64,000 nt of DNA from Candidatus Kouleothrix ribensis. Lineage in GTDB: Bacteria; Chloroflexota; Chloroflexia; Chloroflexales; Roseiflexaceae. Each line of letters begins with the position of its first letter. The stretch's first letter is position 1. Shown here piece by piece: positions 1 to 10,353 of the stretch. Position numbers and translations under genes: made by a program. Location: positions 1 to 64,000 of the forward strand of contig JADKGW010000002.1 in NCBI GenBank assembly GCA_016722075.1, read 5' to 3'. Below the pieces are notes generated by a model. That model searched no databases and was not told the origin of the DNA. It saw nothing but the letters and a program-made list of their open reading frames with translations.

Positions 1-9
1 ATCCACATT

Positions 10-1391
10 ATGAGCATCTTCGACGGCAAGCGCCTCAGCCAGGCCACATTCAAGAAGCTCGATGCCGAGCGCATGCGCGCAGGCTGGTACTCCGACAAAT
101 ACTTCGAATATTGTGCAGGCATGCTCGGCGGCATTCTGGCGCAGCGTGGCTACGGCTTCAGCGGCTACTCCGAGCCGGCTGGCCGCAGCCAGCATCGACC
201 CAAGCGCGCTCGACATCGGCAACCTCGAGGTCGAGATGCAATGGTTCACACGGCGCTCGCCGTTCTCGCTGGTAACCGGCGTCGGTAAGCCTGGCCATCT
301 CCAGATCATCACCGGCTGCATCGATCAGTCGGGCAGCCTTCGTGAACACCTACGCCGCGCTCGGGTCGAGGCTGTCCACGATGGCGCGATTGTGCGCTAT
401 GCCGGCGCATCCCGCGCGTGTCCAGCCGGTGCTGAAGGTGCGCGGCCGCTACCGCGATTTTGCGCTGATCGAGACGCCCACGCCTTCGGCGCGCTGACCC
501 GCGCTACCCGCATTGCCACAAATGTCTATAATGTGCTTGGTGCGGCGCGCGGCAAGCCGGTGCTGTTCTTCCCGGCGCGCTTCGACGCGCACGAGGCAGG
601 CTGCCGACGGGTACGCCCATAATATTGCGGTGCAGCTTTAACCACGACAACGGCCCAGGATGTCGGCCCGTTCATCTCGACCGATGCGCAGGGCGACTGG
701 TGGGAGCGGCCTGGGCGGCGGCACGGTTGCGCACGCAGCCATCGCGGCGTTCCTCGGCGATACGGTCGAGTGGATGGTTGGCCTTCGCCGGAGACGCGGC
801 CGGTCGAGATCCCACCGCATTGCTTGATCGACTTCTGACAACGACTGCGTTGGCACAACCTGGCGGTGATGGATGCGCTGTCCGCACGCTACCGCGAGCT
901 GACGATGGCCGGCCAGCTGGACCGGCCCAGCGCTATGTGTTGTATGGTGTGCGCCCCGACACCAGCGGCACTGCGCGACGTCTGCGTGCCGCCGCTGGGG
1001 CAGAAGGATCTCGATAGGGGGGTGACGCCCCGGCTGGTGTTCTACCCGCGCCAGGCGATCGACTTAGTCTGGCAGCGCTGCCGCTGCCAGCCGAGTGGCT
1101 CGAGCCTGCCCAGCGTGGTGCCGCGCGGTCAAGATCGTAGCCACCGGCGAGTTTCGGGCCGCAGAAGATCCGGCGCTTCAATGAGCTGGGCGTGCCGGTC
1201 GATATCTATGGCGTCGGCTCGTCGTTATTTTCGAACAGTAGTGAGGAAGGCACCAATAACGATTTCACCGCCGACATCGTGCGTGTGAAAGTTGGTGAGC
1301 CTGGCACGACCTGGTGAAAGTCGGCCGGCGCGCCTGCGATAACCCCGACCTTCAGCGGGTCCGGGTTAAGGGGTTTGAGTTTAAGTTTTGA
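10..1391 (+). pseudogene. pncB: Nicotinate phosphoribosyltransferase, multiply frameshifted
   Basis: Reading across frames recovers a nearly complete NAPRTase, the enzyme that makes nicotinate mononucleotide from nicotinate and PRPP in NAD salvage. The start reads MSIFDGKRL and AGWYSDKYFEY; later segments in other frames give VEMQWFTRRSPFSLV, VLFFPARFDAHE, FISTDAQGDWW, YGVRPDTSGT, KDLDRGVTPRLVF, IYGVGSSLF and finally RRACDNPDLQ, a typical family C-terminus. At least five frame changes are needed, so no single reading frame can make the enzyme. A TGA at 1389-1391 closes the last frame. Identity is clear from the collinear family motifs; whether the damage is real or from sequencing cannot be decided here, but the neighbouring genes are damaged in the same way. 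Confidence 0.8.
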
Positions 1392-1456
1392 GCTTGAGTT
1401 GGCGATCTAACTCCAAAACCCATAACTCAGAACTCAGCAACCAGAACTCAAAACTT
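1383..1456. repeat. AT-richer inverted repeat after pncB remnant
   Basis: AAGTTTTGAG at 1383-1392 is matched by its exact complement CTCAAAACTT at 1447-1456, with several AACTCAGAACTCAG-like repeats between them. It lies just after the pncB stop and could act as a weak bidirectional terminator, or simply be the low-complexity filler seen in other gaps. Confidence 0.4.
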
Positions 1457-1460
1457 TCCA

Positions 1461-2108
1461 GTATGCGCGATCCAAAAACCTAGCCGAATACCTGCGCCGG
1501 CGCCAAACCGCTGAGCAGCGTGGATTTAGCTACCCCGGGAGCGCGGGCCATAGGGCGATAAACGCTACCCCGGCAACTGCTCGGGCTGCTGTCGATCTCT
1601 GTGCGCCACCTACGCGCCACGCCATGTGCTCGACCCGACGAGGGGGCGGCACCAGCCGCGAGGTCTGTGCCGATATGGGCCTGGCCTATGCCGGGATCCG
1701 ATCTGCGTAGCGGCACCGATAGCCTGCGCGACGAGATTGGCGATGGCTACGACCTGATCTTCTGGCATCCGCCGTACCACGACATGAAGATCTACAGCGA
1801 CGACCCGCGCGATCTCAGCCGCACCGGGTCGCTGGCGGCGTTTCAGGCGCTGCTGCGCACAGGCTACTGGCGCTTCTTCGAGCTGCTCGCGTCGGGTGGG
1901 GCGGCTGGCCATCCCCATGGGCGATCTGCGGCGCCAGGGGCGCTATGAGCCGCTGACCGTCGACATCGCGCGGCTCGACCGCCGGCATCTCGAGGGCATT
2001 GTCGTCAAGGTACAGCACAATGTCAGCTCGAATAGCACCCGCTATGCCGGGGCGTTTGTGCCGATTCTGCACGAGACGCTCACAATCTTCCGGCGCCCGG
2101 CCGTGTGA
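1461..2108 (+). pseudogene. DNA methyltransferase-like gene, frameshifted
   Basis: Two overlapping frames together read as the catalytic part of an N4/N6 DNA methyltransferase-like protein. A motif-I-like stretch VLDPTRGGGTSREVC is seen near 1628-1670 in one frame, then DLIFWHPPYHD near 1750-1785, where HPPY stands in place of the usual DPPY/NPPY catalytic motif. The second frame continues GRLAIPMGDLRRQGRYEPL and ends HETLTIFRRPAV with TGA at 2106-2108. A frame change is needed around 1900 and more upstream; the N-terminus cannot be placed. The HPPY variant may mean a non-standard substrate or simply decay. There is no recognisable restriction partner nearby. Confidence 0.5.
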
Positions 2109-2206
2109 GTACGGATGGGGATCGCCACTATCCGAGGGCTGCGAATGATCGTCGCAGCCCTCGTTCTTGATCGTGGTGATGCCACCTGCGCCGGCGCTGG
2201 GTCGTC

Positions 2207-2559
2207 TTACTTAATGCGGTAGGTGCCGTATCTTCGCCCAGAGGGTGTGCCGGGTTGCGGCGCGGTGAGCGCGAGCGGTGCGCGGCAGCTGGGGCAGTGC
2301 TCGATCTGCTGCGCGACTTGCGCAGTGAACAGGCCACCGCACGTAACACACAGGCTGCGGTGATTGTCGCTGGCAGGTGGTAGCGCTGATGCGCCGCACA
2401 CCAGCAGGCCCGGCCATAGCACGCCCGGCAGAGGTGGATCGGCTCGCCGGCCAGATCACGGCCCATCTCGCGCCAATCGGGGTCGAACACCGCACCAGCC
2501 TGTCGCCACAGGTCGCAGGCGACGAAGGTGATGTTGTGCCGAGTGGTTGTGAAGCTCAC
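2207..2559 (-). pseudogene. Small zinc-ribbon protein, one frameshift
   Basis: On the minus strand a GTG start at 2559 follows AGGAGG by about six bases. The first frame gives MSFTTTRHNITFVACDLW and then a Cys/His-rich stretch HLCRACYGRACWCAAHQRYH; a shift near 2370 leads into LCVTCGGLFTAQV and HCPSCRAPLALTAP before the stop. The arrangement of CxxC pairs suggests one or two zinc knuckles or ribbons, but I do not recognise a family and the protein's job is unknown. Length is about 117 residues when joined. The single shift between two halves that are each well formed suggests one indel. Confidence 0.5.
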
Positions 2560-2775
2560 GTCATACCTCCTTGTATAACGGGTGGCTGCGTATGCTCAAG
2601 GTCGTGGGCCAGTTCGGCCCTGGCTTTGGTAATTATACCCAAATACGAAGGCTTTTCAATTGTGCGTTTTCGCCAATTTGAACCAGGCGTAACCCTGGGC
2701 GATGATCATATCTCTTCGCACAATCAGCCCTACGCGCTGGCCCGCCGCTACAGCCGCGCACGCGCGCTGGGCAGC

Positions 2776-5330
2776 ATGGCGGTGCTGGCCACATACAGGC
2801 TGGGCGGGCGCCTGGCTGATCATGGCGGTGGCGGGCAATGCGCTGGCAACGCTGGTGCTGGCCGGGTGCTGGCCGGGCATGCGCAGCCGCCGATCCCCGG
2901 TGGGCTGCTGCTGGCTGCGGCCGGCCTGGGCGCGCTAATGCCGGCGCTGACCCTCGTGCGCCAGCGCCGGGCCGTGCGCGTGGCCGGCTTGTAGGCGCTG
3001 GCGCTGGGCCTGGCTGGGCTGGGCGGCGTGGGCCTGGCGCTGGCATGGCCCGCGCTCCTGCCGCTCGGCCTGTCGGTCGACGCAGTACACCATAGCCAGC
3101 TGGTCGACTGGCTGGCACGCTGTGGCACGCTGCCGCCGATCGATGGCGATACGCGCGGGCTACTGGGCGAGATGAACGCGTACCCAATCGGCTTTGCACT
3201 GGTGGTGGTGGCGCTGGCCCGCGCTACCGGCTGGCCGGTGCTCGAGATGCTGTACCCAACCGCCGCGCTGATCGGGGCGCTGATTGGCGCCATGGTCGTG
3301 GCGCTTGCCTACAGTCTGCCCGCCACTACCACGCGGCCGGGCTGGCGCGGCGCTGGGCGTGCTGGCGCTGCTGGCCGGCCCGGCGCTGCTCTTGACCCAA
3401 CGCACCTTCTTCATGGACGCCTATATTGACCATAGCTACTACACCATGGTGCTTGGCGTGTTTCTGACACTGCTGGCGTTTGGCTGGGCATGCGCCGCGC
3501 CGCGCTGGGGCCGGCTCGCGCTGCGGCGCAGTTCGGGTTGGCGCTGGCCGCATTGCTGGCCACCTACCCGCTGTGGGCGCCGTTGCCGGCTGCGCTGGCA
3601 GGGTTTGGTATGCTGGCAGTTGCGCCTGGCCGGTTCGCACCGCGTGGGGCCATACACAGCGCGGCCAGCGCCTGGCGCGGGTAGCGCTGGCGTTCGGCCC
3701 GGCGCTGCTGATCGGGCTGATCGATCTGCTGCCGCGGCTTGGCACCGGCCAGACCGTGCTGGCGCACCAGGGTCTGGTTGCTGCACCAACAGCCGGGCGG
3801 CTTATACCGATCGGGATCGGGCTGGCGTGTACGCCCCTGCTGCTGGGCACGCGGCCGGGCCGCCGGCTGGCGCTGGGTGCGGCATTAGTGCTGGGCGCGA
3901 CGCTTGTGCTGGGCACGCTGGCGCTGGCGGGCCAGGTTGCCAGCTATCACGCCTACAAGGTGTTGTTTCACTCACGCCACTCGCCGCCACGCTACTGTCG
4001 GCCGGCGCGGCCCGGCTGGTGGCATACCTACCCCAGCGCCCGGTGGTGCTGGTGGCTGCCGCCGGCACACTTGGCCTTGCACTGGCCACCAGCCTGGTAC
4101 TCGCGCCGCCACACGCGGTGCAGCTGCTCTCGCCCGAGGTGGTGGCGGCCGCGCGCTGGCTGCGCGCCAACGATCCGCAGGCGGCTGCGCGCGCGATCGT
4201 GGTGGGCCGGCCGCATGGCTTGCTCGCATACTGGGTGCATATCGGCCTGCTTGGCCACCGGCGCGATCAGGCCGGCCTGACACTCGATGATCTGACGGCG
4301 GCGCCGTTGACCCCCGAGAGCTGGCTGGTCGATCCGCGCCGGCCGGCGCTGGCGATTGGGCCGGTGGCCGAGCACCCGCTGCCCGGCATTACCGTGCTGG
4401 CGCGCTTCGGCGACACCGGCGTGCTGCGGCGGGCCGATACGATCGACACGGCGGCACTCAACCCGCTGACGATCCGCTATCGCACGTTCTGGGGAAGATC
4501 AGCGCGTGAAGACCGCGATCGAGCTACAGCGCCCCGAGCAAGGCCCGCTGCCGACGCTTGAGCTGTGCCTGTACCAGGGTAGCACGCCGATCAATCGCTT
4601 TGTGCTGGCCCCGACCAGCACCGTACGCGTACGGCAATACCTCGGCGTCGATCTCCTGCCGGGCACGCTCAGCGGCCAGGGCTATATCAACACCGGCGAT
4701 TACCCGGTCTTTGCGGCGGCCGGTGCGGCCCCAACCGGCGATCTGCGGCTCACATTACGCCTGCTGCTCGGCGGCACGAGCGTCGACGAGCGCCAGCTGG
4801 CGACCTTCACGCGCACAGCAGATGGGCAGATCACGCAGCTGGTGCCAGGCAGCGGCGAGCTGATTCATCTGCGGCACGATCCGATCGCCGTGCTCCTGCG
4901 CGAGCTGACGCTCGATTATGGCGATGCACTGCGCCTGAGCGGCTGGAACGCGCCCTCGCAGGCCGCTCCCGGCGCGGCGCTGCCGGTCGATCTACGCTGG
5001 CAGGCGCAGCGGCCGATCGAACGCGCGCTGTTCCCCGAGCTGCTGCTGCTCGATCCGGCTGGTCGTGTAGTTGCCGGCGATCTTGCGGCGCCGCAGGATG
5101 GCTTCTACCCAACTTGGCGCTGGCGGGTTGGCGAGCCGGTGGCCGAGCGGCGCACACTGCAGCTGCCACCCGACCTTGCGCCAGGCGTATATTGGCTGAG
5201 CCTGCGCGTCCACGACTTCGCCGCACAGACGCTGCTCGGATCAGCTGCGGCCGACGCCGCCGGCCAGGTGCAGCTGGGGCCGCTGGTGGTGCAGCAGCGC
5301 AGGCTGCGGGCCGATTGCAGATCAATGCGC
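2776..5330 (+). pseudogene. Polytopic membrane protein (glycosyltransferase-like), broken
   Basis: Several frames in series read as one large membrane protein: hydrophobic helices from about 2810, then SVDAVHHSQLVDWLARCG, NAYPIGFALVVVALARATG, TQRTFFMDAYIDHSYYTMV, more helices to about 4100, a soluble part EVVAAARWLRAND and a long C-terminal beta-rich region (LDYGDALRLSGW, PGVYWLSLRVHDF). There is an in-frame TAG at 2992-2994 and at least six frameshifts, so it cannot be translated whole. The layout (helices, D..H..L motif in the first large loop, soluble tail) resembles the intact 713-residue membrane protein at 41369-43510, and I take them to be distant relatives that act on lipid-linked sugars or envelope polymers. 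The true ends are uncertain. Confidence 0.5.
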
Positions 5331-5416
5331 GAAATGTGCTACAATAGTGCCGAACCCAGCATACCCCAGTATAATTGTCTGGCCGGCATCGGTTACGTCT
5401 TGCGAGGGCAGGCTCG

Positions 5417-6131
5417 ATGCAGAGCGCAACGATACTCGTCGTTGACGATGAACCACCTATCCTCGATTTGATCGCCAGCTACCTGCGCGCCGACGGTTTT
5501 ACCGTCTACACCGCCTGGGATGGCCCGACTGCGCTTGCCCAGGCACGCTTGCACCGCCCCGACCTGATTGTGCTTGATGTGATGCTGCCGGGCATGGATG
5601 GCCTCGAGGTCTGCCGGCGCGTCCAGCAAGAGTTCGACGTGTATGTGCTGATGCTGACCGCCCGCGCCGAAGAGATCGACAAGATCGTCGGCCCATCGGT
5701 TGGCGCCGACGACTACCTGACCAAGCCATTCAGCCCGCGCGAGCTGGTCGTGCGCGTCAAGGCGATCTTGCGGCGTAGCCGCACGCTCCAGCCACGCCTG
5801 GCCCAGCCCGCACCCGAGCGCCCGGCACTGCGCTTCGACGATCCGGGTGATCGACCCCGATACACGCGAGGTCTGGCGCGACAACGCCATGATCGACCTG
5901 ACGCCGCGCGAGTTCGACCTGCTGTACGCGCTGGCCGAGCAGCCCAGCCGGGTGTTCAACCGCGACCAATTGCTCGAGCGTGTCTGGGGCCACGATTTCG
6001 CCGGGATCGATCGGGTGGTGGATGTGCATATCGGCCTGCTGCGCCGTAAGCTCGAGGCCGACCCGGCCAACCCGACGATCATTCAGACCGTGCGCGGCGT
6101 TGGGTATAAGTTCGTCGCGCGGCGCAAATAG
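5417..6131 (+). pseudogene. OmpR/PhoB-type response regulator, one frameshift
   Basis: The start ATG at 5417 opens MQSATILVVDDEPPILDL, a receiver domain with acidic pocket D10-D11, phospho-acceptor D54 (IVLDVMLPGMDG) and K103 (DDYLTKPFSP). At about 5842 the frame is lost; the winged-helix output domain continues in another frame as VIDPDTREVW, LTPREFDLLYALAE, RDQLLERVWG and GVGYKFVARRK, ending at the TAG of 6129-6131. One base gained or lost would restore a normal regulator of about 237 residues. The partner histidine kinase begins 68 bases later and is intact, which argues for a recent mutation or a base-calling error. A possible -10 TACAAT lies at 5340-5345. Confidence 0.75.
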
Positions 6132-6199
6132 CGCGCATCTGCCGAAGGCGAAAACCGCCGACTGCGTAAGCCCTGGCAACGCATAACTCATGACTCGCT

Positions 6200-7357
6200 A
6201 TGGTCTGGCTACGACACTTACGCTGGAAGCTGTTCATCTCGCATCTGTCGATCCTGGTGATCGGCCTGATCGTGCTGCTCGCGACGGCGCACTTTCTGGC
6301 CGGCACGCAGCTGTTGCCCCAGCCGGCACTGAGCCTGGGCCAATCGGCCTCGGAGACTGGCCAGGTCGGCGCGACCGAACCGGCGCCCAGCGTCAACCAG
6401 CAAGAACACTTTCAGGCGGTGGTTGACCAGGGGCTGCTGATCTCGGCGTTCGCGGCGCTGGCCGCTGCGGTGGTGGTGAGCTTGTTCGTGTCGCGGCGGA
6501 TCGTCGAGCCGCTGCAAGAGCTGTCGTTCACCAGCCAGCGCCTGGCGCGCGGCCACTATCACGAGCGCACGTCGATCCGCTCCGACGACGAGCTGGCCGA
6601 CTTGAGCCAGAGCATCAACCAGCTGGCCGAGGCGCTTGAGCAGACCGAGCAGCGCCGCCTGGCCCTGCTGGCCGACGTAGCCCACGAGCTGCGCACGCCC
6701 CTGACGACGATCGAGGGCTACATGGAGGGGCTGATCGATGGCGTGATCGCCCCCGAAGATCATATCTTCACAATGATCCAGCACGAGGCCGCGCGCCTGA
6801 AGTGGCTGATCGAAGAGATGGCACTGCTCTCGCGCGCCGAGGCCGGCCAACTGCGCGTTATGCCACGCCCGATCATGCTGATCAACACCATCCGCCACGT
6901 GGCCGCGCAGTTTCAGCCGCAGTTCAACGCCAAGGGTGTGCATCTGACGATCACTATTCAGCCTGATCTGCCCGCGATTGTGGCCGACCCCGACCGGCTC
7001 GAGCAGATCATGATCAACCTGCTTTCGAATGCGCTGCGCTACACGCCTGCCGGCGGCGCGGTGACGCTGGCGGCGGCCGCGCACGATTTCTTCGTGCAGA
7101 TCAGTGTGCGCGACACCGGCCTCGGCATCACATCGGAACACCTGCCGCATATCTTCGAGCGTTTCTACCGTGTCGACAAGTCGCGCGCGCGCCAGAGCGG
7201 CGGCACCGGGATTGGCCTGACGATCACGCGCCACCTGGTGTATGCCCAGGGTGGCGAGATCTGGGCCGAGAGCGCCGGCGCCGGGCAGGGCACATGCTTC
7301 TATGTCACGCTGCCGGTGTACCACGATACAGCGGCCATGGTATCGAGTGAGCGGTAG
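6200..7357 (+). CDS. Membrane sensor histidine kinase
   Basis: This 385-residue protein has a first membrane helix at about residues 10-33, a short extracytoplasmic loop (35-78), a second helix at 79-98, a HAMP linker (99-150), a HisKA dimerisation domain with phospho-acceptor H162 in DVAHELRTPL, and an HATPase domain with N box LLSNALRYTPAGG, G1 box DTGLGI and G2 box GGTGIGLTI. The family phosphorylates the receiver domain of a partner regulator; the OmpR-type regulator directly upstream is the obvious partner. The sensor loop of about 45 residues is too short for a large ligand-binding fold. Start choice: ATG 6200 gives the two-helix N-terminus; the signal sensed is unknown. Confidence 0.9.
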   Translation: MVWLRHLRWKLFISHLSILVIGLIVLLATAHFLAGTQLLPQPALSLGQSASETGQVGATEPAPSVNQQEHFQAVVDQGLLISAFAALAAAVVVSLFVSRRIVEPLQELSFTSQRLARGHYHERTSIRSDDELADLSQSINQLAEALEQTEQRRLALLADVAHELRTPLTTIEGYMEGLIDGVIAPEDHIFTMIQHEAARLKWLIEEMALLSRAEAGQLRVMPRPIMLINTIRHVAAQFQPQFNAKGVHLTITIQPDLPAIVADPDRLEQIMINLLSNALRYTPAGGAVTLAAAAHDFFVQISVRDTGLGITSEHLPHIFERFYRVDKSRARQSGGTGIGLTITRHLVYAQGGEIWAESAGAGQGTCFYVTLPVYHDTAAMVSSER

Positions 7358-7496
7358 GGCCTGCTTCAGCCGCACGTTCCCGTTCGGCGGGGGCGGGGTG
7401 GCGAAGCCGCCCTGAGCTGTCGCGCAGAAACCATAGGGTTTGCCCCACACCTGAGCGGTAAACAGCAGTACACTGCGCCTAGCGCCTGCCAAACAT

Positions 7497-7784
7497 ATGC
7501 AAGACGCAAGCACAACCTTCAACTGGCTTGGGCTGTTTCAGCTGATCGTGCTGTGGCTGATGGCGGTGTTCGCCGCGCTGTGGGTGCTCGATTGGCTATT
7601 TCCACAGCTGCGCCGCGACGAAGGCGACGCGCCACTCACGCCGGGAGCGCGTCAGCCGGCCGCACCACCCAGCGTGCTCCCGGCGCGCAAGGCGATCTTG
7701 CCGGCCATACGCATGCCGCCGATCATCCCATGCCGCCGGTTGGCCGGCTGGCCTGGCGGGCCAATATGCGCACGATCGGCGTGA
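7497..7784 (+). CDS. Possible small single-pass membrane protein
   Basis: A 95-codon frame begins MQDASTTFNWLGLFQLIVLW and carries one clear membrane helix (residues about 10-33) ending in a charged stretch LFPQLRRDEGD. The second half is Pro/Arg-rich and overlaps the start of the symporter in another frame by about 55 bases, so the last 20 residues may be meaningless. The helix and its position directly before a transporter suggest a small accessory subunit or a leader region. No good ribosome binding site is visible. It may alternatively be the true N-terminus of the symporter separated by a frameshift. Confidence 0.35.
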   Translation: MQDASTTFNWLGLFQLIVLWLMAVFAALWVLDWLFPQLRRDEGDAPLTPGARQPAAPPSVLPARKAILPAIRMPPIIPCRRLAGWPGGPICARSA

Positions 7785-9868
7785 TGTTGCTGATCTGGGC
7801 CGGCGTGTCGTTCGTGCCGGCCGCGTTCGCGCCACAGCTCAATCGGTTACAGATCCTGACGGGCTTTCCATTGGGCTACTACATGGGCGCGCAAGGCTCG
7901 CTGGTGGTATTCCTGGGGCTGATCACCGCGTATGCCTGGCGGGCCGCCCGGCTTGATCGCTGGATGAGCGCGGCGATTCGACTGCCCGACGGCACGCGCG
8001 AGGGCCGCGCGGCCACGCGCCGGTTGGGCGTGATCTATATCCTCTTCACGATCGGCTTTATCCTGTTCGCGCTGCTGATGGGCGTGCTCGAGCAGCGCTA
8101 CAACCTGCCGGCCAATGTGAGCGGCTGGGCGCTGATGATCGTCATGCTCGGCCTGTACGCCGTGATCGGCGTAGCTAACCGCACCCACAACCTCGACGAG
8201 TACTTCGTGGCCGGGCGGCGCATTCCGGCCTTCTTCAACGGCATGGCGATCAGCGCCGACTGGATGAGTGCGGCGTCGTTCATCTCGCTGGCCGGTACGC
8301 TGTGGCTGCTGGGCTACGAGGGCCTGGCCTATATTATGGGTTGGACGGGCGGGTACGTGCTGTTGGCGCTGCTGCTGGCGCCATACTTGCGCAAATTCGG
8401 CCAGTATACCATCCCCGATTTCGTGGCCACGCGCTACGAAGGCCACCGCCCGCGGGTTGTCGCCGCCGTGATCGGCGTGATTATCTCATTCACCTACCTC
8501 ACGGCCCAGGTCACCGGGATCGGCATCATCATGAGCCGCTTTCTGGGTGTGAACTACCTGATCGGCATCACAATGGGCCTGGGCGCGGTGCTGTTCTGCT
8601 CGTACCTCGGCGGCATGCGCGCAATCACCTGGACGCAGGTGGCCCAGTGTATCGTGCTGCTGATCGCCTACCTCACGCCGGTGACCATCCTATCGTTCCG
8701 ATCGACTGGTGTGCCGTTTCCCCAGCTCATGTATGGCGAGGCGCTCCAGCAGATCAGCCAGCTCGAGCTGGCCCAGGGCATCACGAACTCGTATGTTACG
8801 CCCTTCAACGACTGGACGATCTGGAACTTCCTGGCGCTCATGTTCTGCCTGATGGTCGGCACGGCCGGGCTGCCGCATATTTTGATGCGCTTCTACACCG
8901 TGCCCGATGTCGGCGCGGCGCGGCGCAGCGTCGGCTGGGCCATGCTGTTCATCTGCCTGCTGTATTTCACGGTGCCGGCCTACGCCGCCTTTTCGCGGCT
9001 CGAGGTGATGAAGAACCTGGTCGGCAAGCCGATCACCGCCGTGCCCGAGTGGGCGATCAACTGGGCCAATGTCGGGCTGATCGAGTACACCGATCTGACC
9101 ACGCTCGAAGGCCTGCCGATCGCTACGCTCCCTAACTGGGCCGATCAGCTGGTGCATGCCGGCACGCTAACGATCGACGATCGGAACGGCGATGGCCTGA
9201 TCGCACTCGGCGAGCTGAGCGGGCCGGCGACCCAGCGCACCGCTACCAGCAACCCGATCGACGGCATTCTCCAGTTCGGCGAGCTGAAGATCGACCCGGA
9301 TGTTGTCGTGCTGGCCACGCCCGAGATCGCCGGCCTGCCGCATACCGTGGCCGCGCTGGTGGCGGCCGGCGGCCTGGCGGCGGCGCTATCTACCGCCGAC
9401 GGGCTGCTGCTGGTGATCGCCTCGGCGCTCTAGCACGATCTGTACACGCGCACGTTTTCGCCCGGCAGTGCCGCGCGCGAGCGGCTGCTGTTCGGCCGCG
9501 CCATGGTGTTTCTGGTGGCGGTGGCGGCGGCGCTGGCGGCTACGCGCCGGCTGCCGCTGATCGTGCAGCTGGTGGCCTGGGCGTTCTCATTTGCCGCCGC
9601 CACCTTCTTCCCGATACTGGTGCTGGGGATCTTCTGGAAGCGCGCCAATGGCCGCGGCGCGGTCTCGGGTATGATCGCCGGGCTGCTGGTGACGCTGGCG
9701 TATATGCTGCTGAACTGGCGCGACCCGAACTTCAACGTGCTCGGCATCACCAATGTAGCCGCCGGTGTGTTTGGCGTGCCGGTCAACTTCTTGGTGACGA
9801 TCGTGGTGAGCAAGCTGACCCCGCCGCCCTCGGCCGAGACTCAGGCGCTGGTCGAGTCGTTGCGTTAA
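7730..9868 (+). pseudogene. DUF4212-sodium:solute symporter fusion with internal amber stop
   Basis: From ATG 7730 the frame starts with a DUF4212-like small-subunit module (IGVMLLIWAG, TGFPLGYYMGAQGS) and runs into a large SSS-family symporter of the acetate/VC2705-like type (YFVAGRRIPAFFNGMAISAD, LAAALSTADGLLLVIASAL). A TAG at 9431-9433 (codon 568) stops the frame, yet the same frame continues HDLYTRTFSPGSARERLLFG and further helices to TAA at 9866-9868; relatives have SHDLY here, so TCG to TAG is the simplest change. The truncated product would lack the last helices. An EF-hand-like loop DRNGDGLIALGE is at residues 484-495, with a degenerate second copy after it. The substrate is probably a small carboxylate with Na+, by family. 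Confidence 0.75.
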
Positions 9869-10353
9869 CCATCGCTGGCAGCGCAGCCGCCCATGAATGA
9901 GCCGCATGGGGCTGGAAGGCTGCACGATCAACCGGATCGCGACCGATCTTTACACAACCTTTACATGCGCCGCTTATTTCAGCATTAGCACGCGCAGTCC
10001 ACTCGACGTGCTCAAGACATAATATTTACACAAAATTCACCATAACCTTGACCGGACTTGACACACCTCACCTATCATACGGCTATCACGAACCACCTAA
10101 CATACACGAAGCCCATCCACGCCGCTTGAACTGCGGCAGCAACTGCATCTGGCCGGCCCGAGCGCGGCAGGCGCCACTGTGCTCGCGTCAGGGCCCGATG
10201 CCATATGCTCCAGCGCCAATGCGCGAGATTGAAGGAGGTAGACCGCAGCACAAGGCGATCGTGATCTGACGCGACTGGGCCAGCCGGCCAGCGCAAGGCA
10301 CCGGGCTACCTGAAGCAGTGACGCACAGCCGTAAGCTCAAAGGAGATACCCGT
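9869..10353. other. 485-bp gap without a recognised gene
   Basis: This gap between the symporter and the MHS transporter is AT-richer around 9940-10060 (runs such as CTTTACACAACCTTTACATG). I see no convincing reading frame, RNA gene or strong promoter. The final 20 bases hold the AAAGGAG ribosome binding site (10339-10345) of the next gene. Confidence 0.4.

Noticed and set aside
2992..9433. Two in-frame TAG codons suggested amber recoding
   Set aside because: TAG clearly ends other intact genes here (hemB, hemH, the LuxR-Kelch gene, response regulator), and no pylT- or SECIS-like feature is visible.
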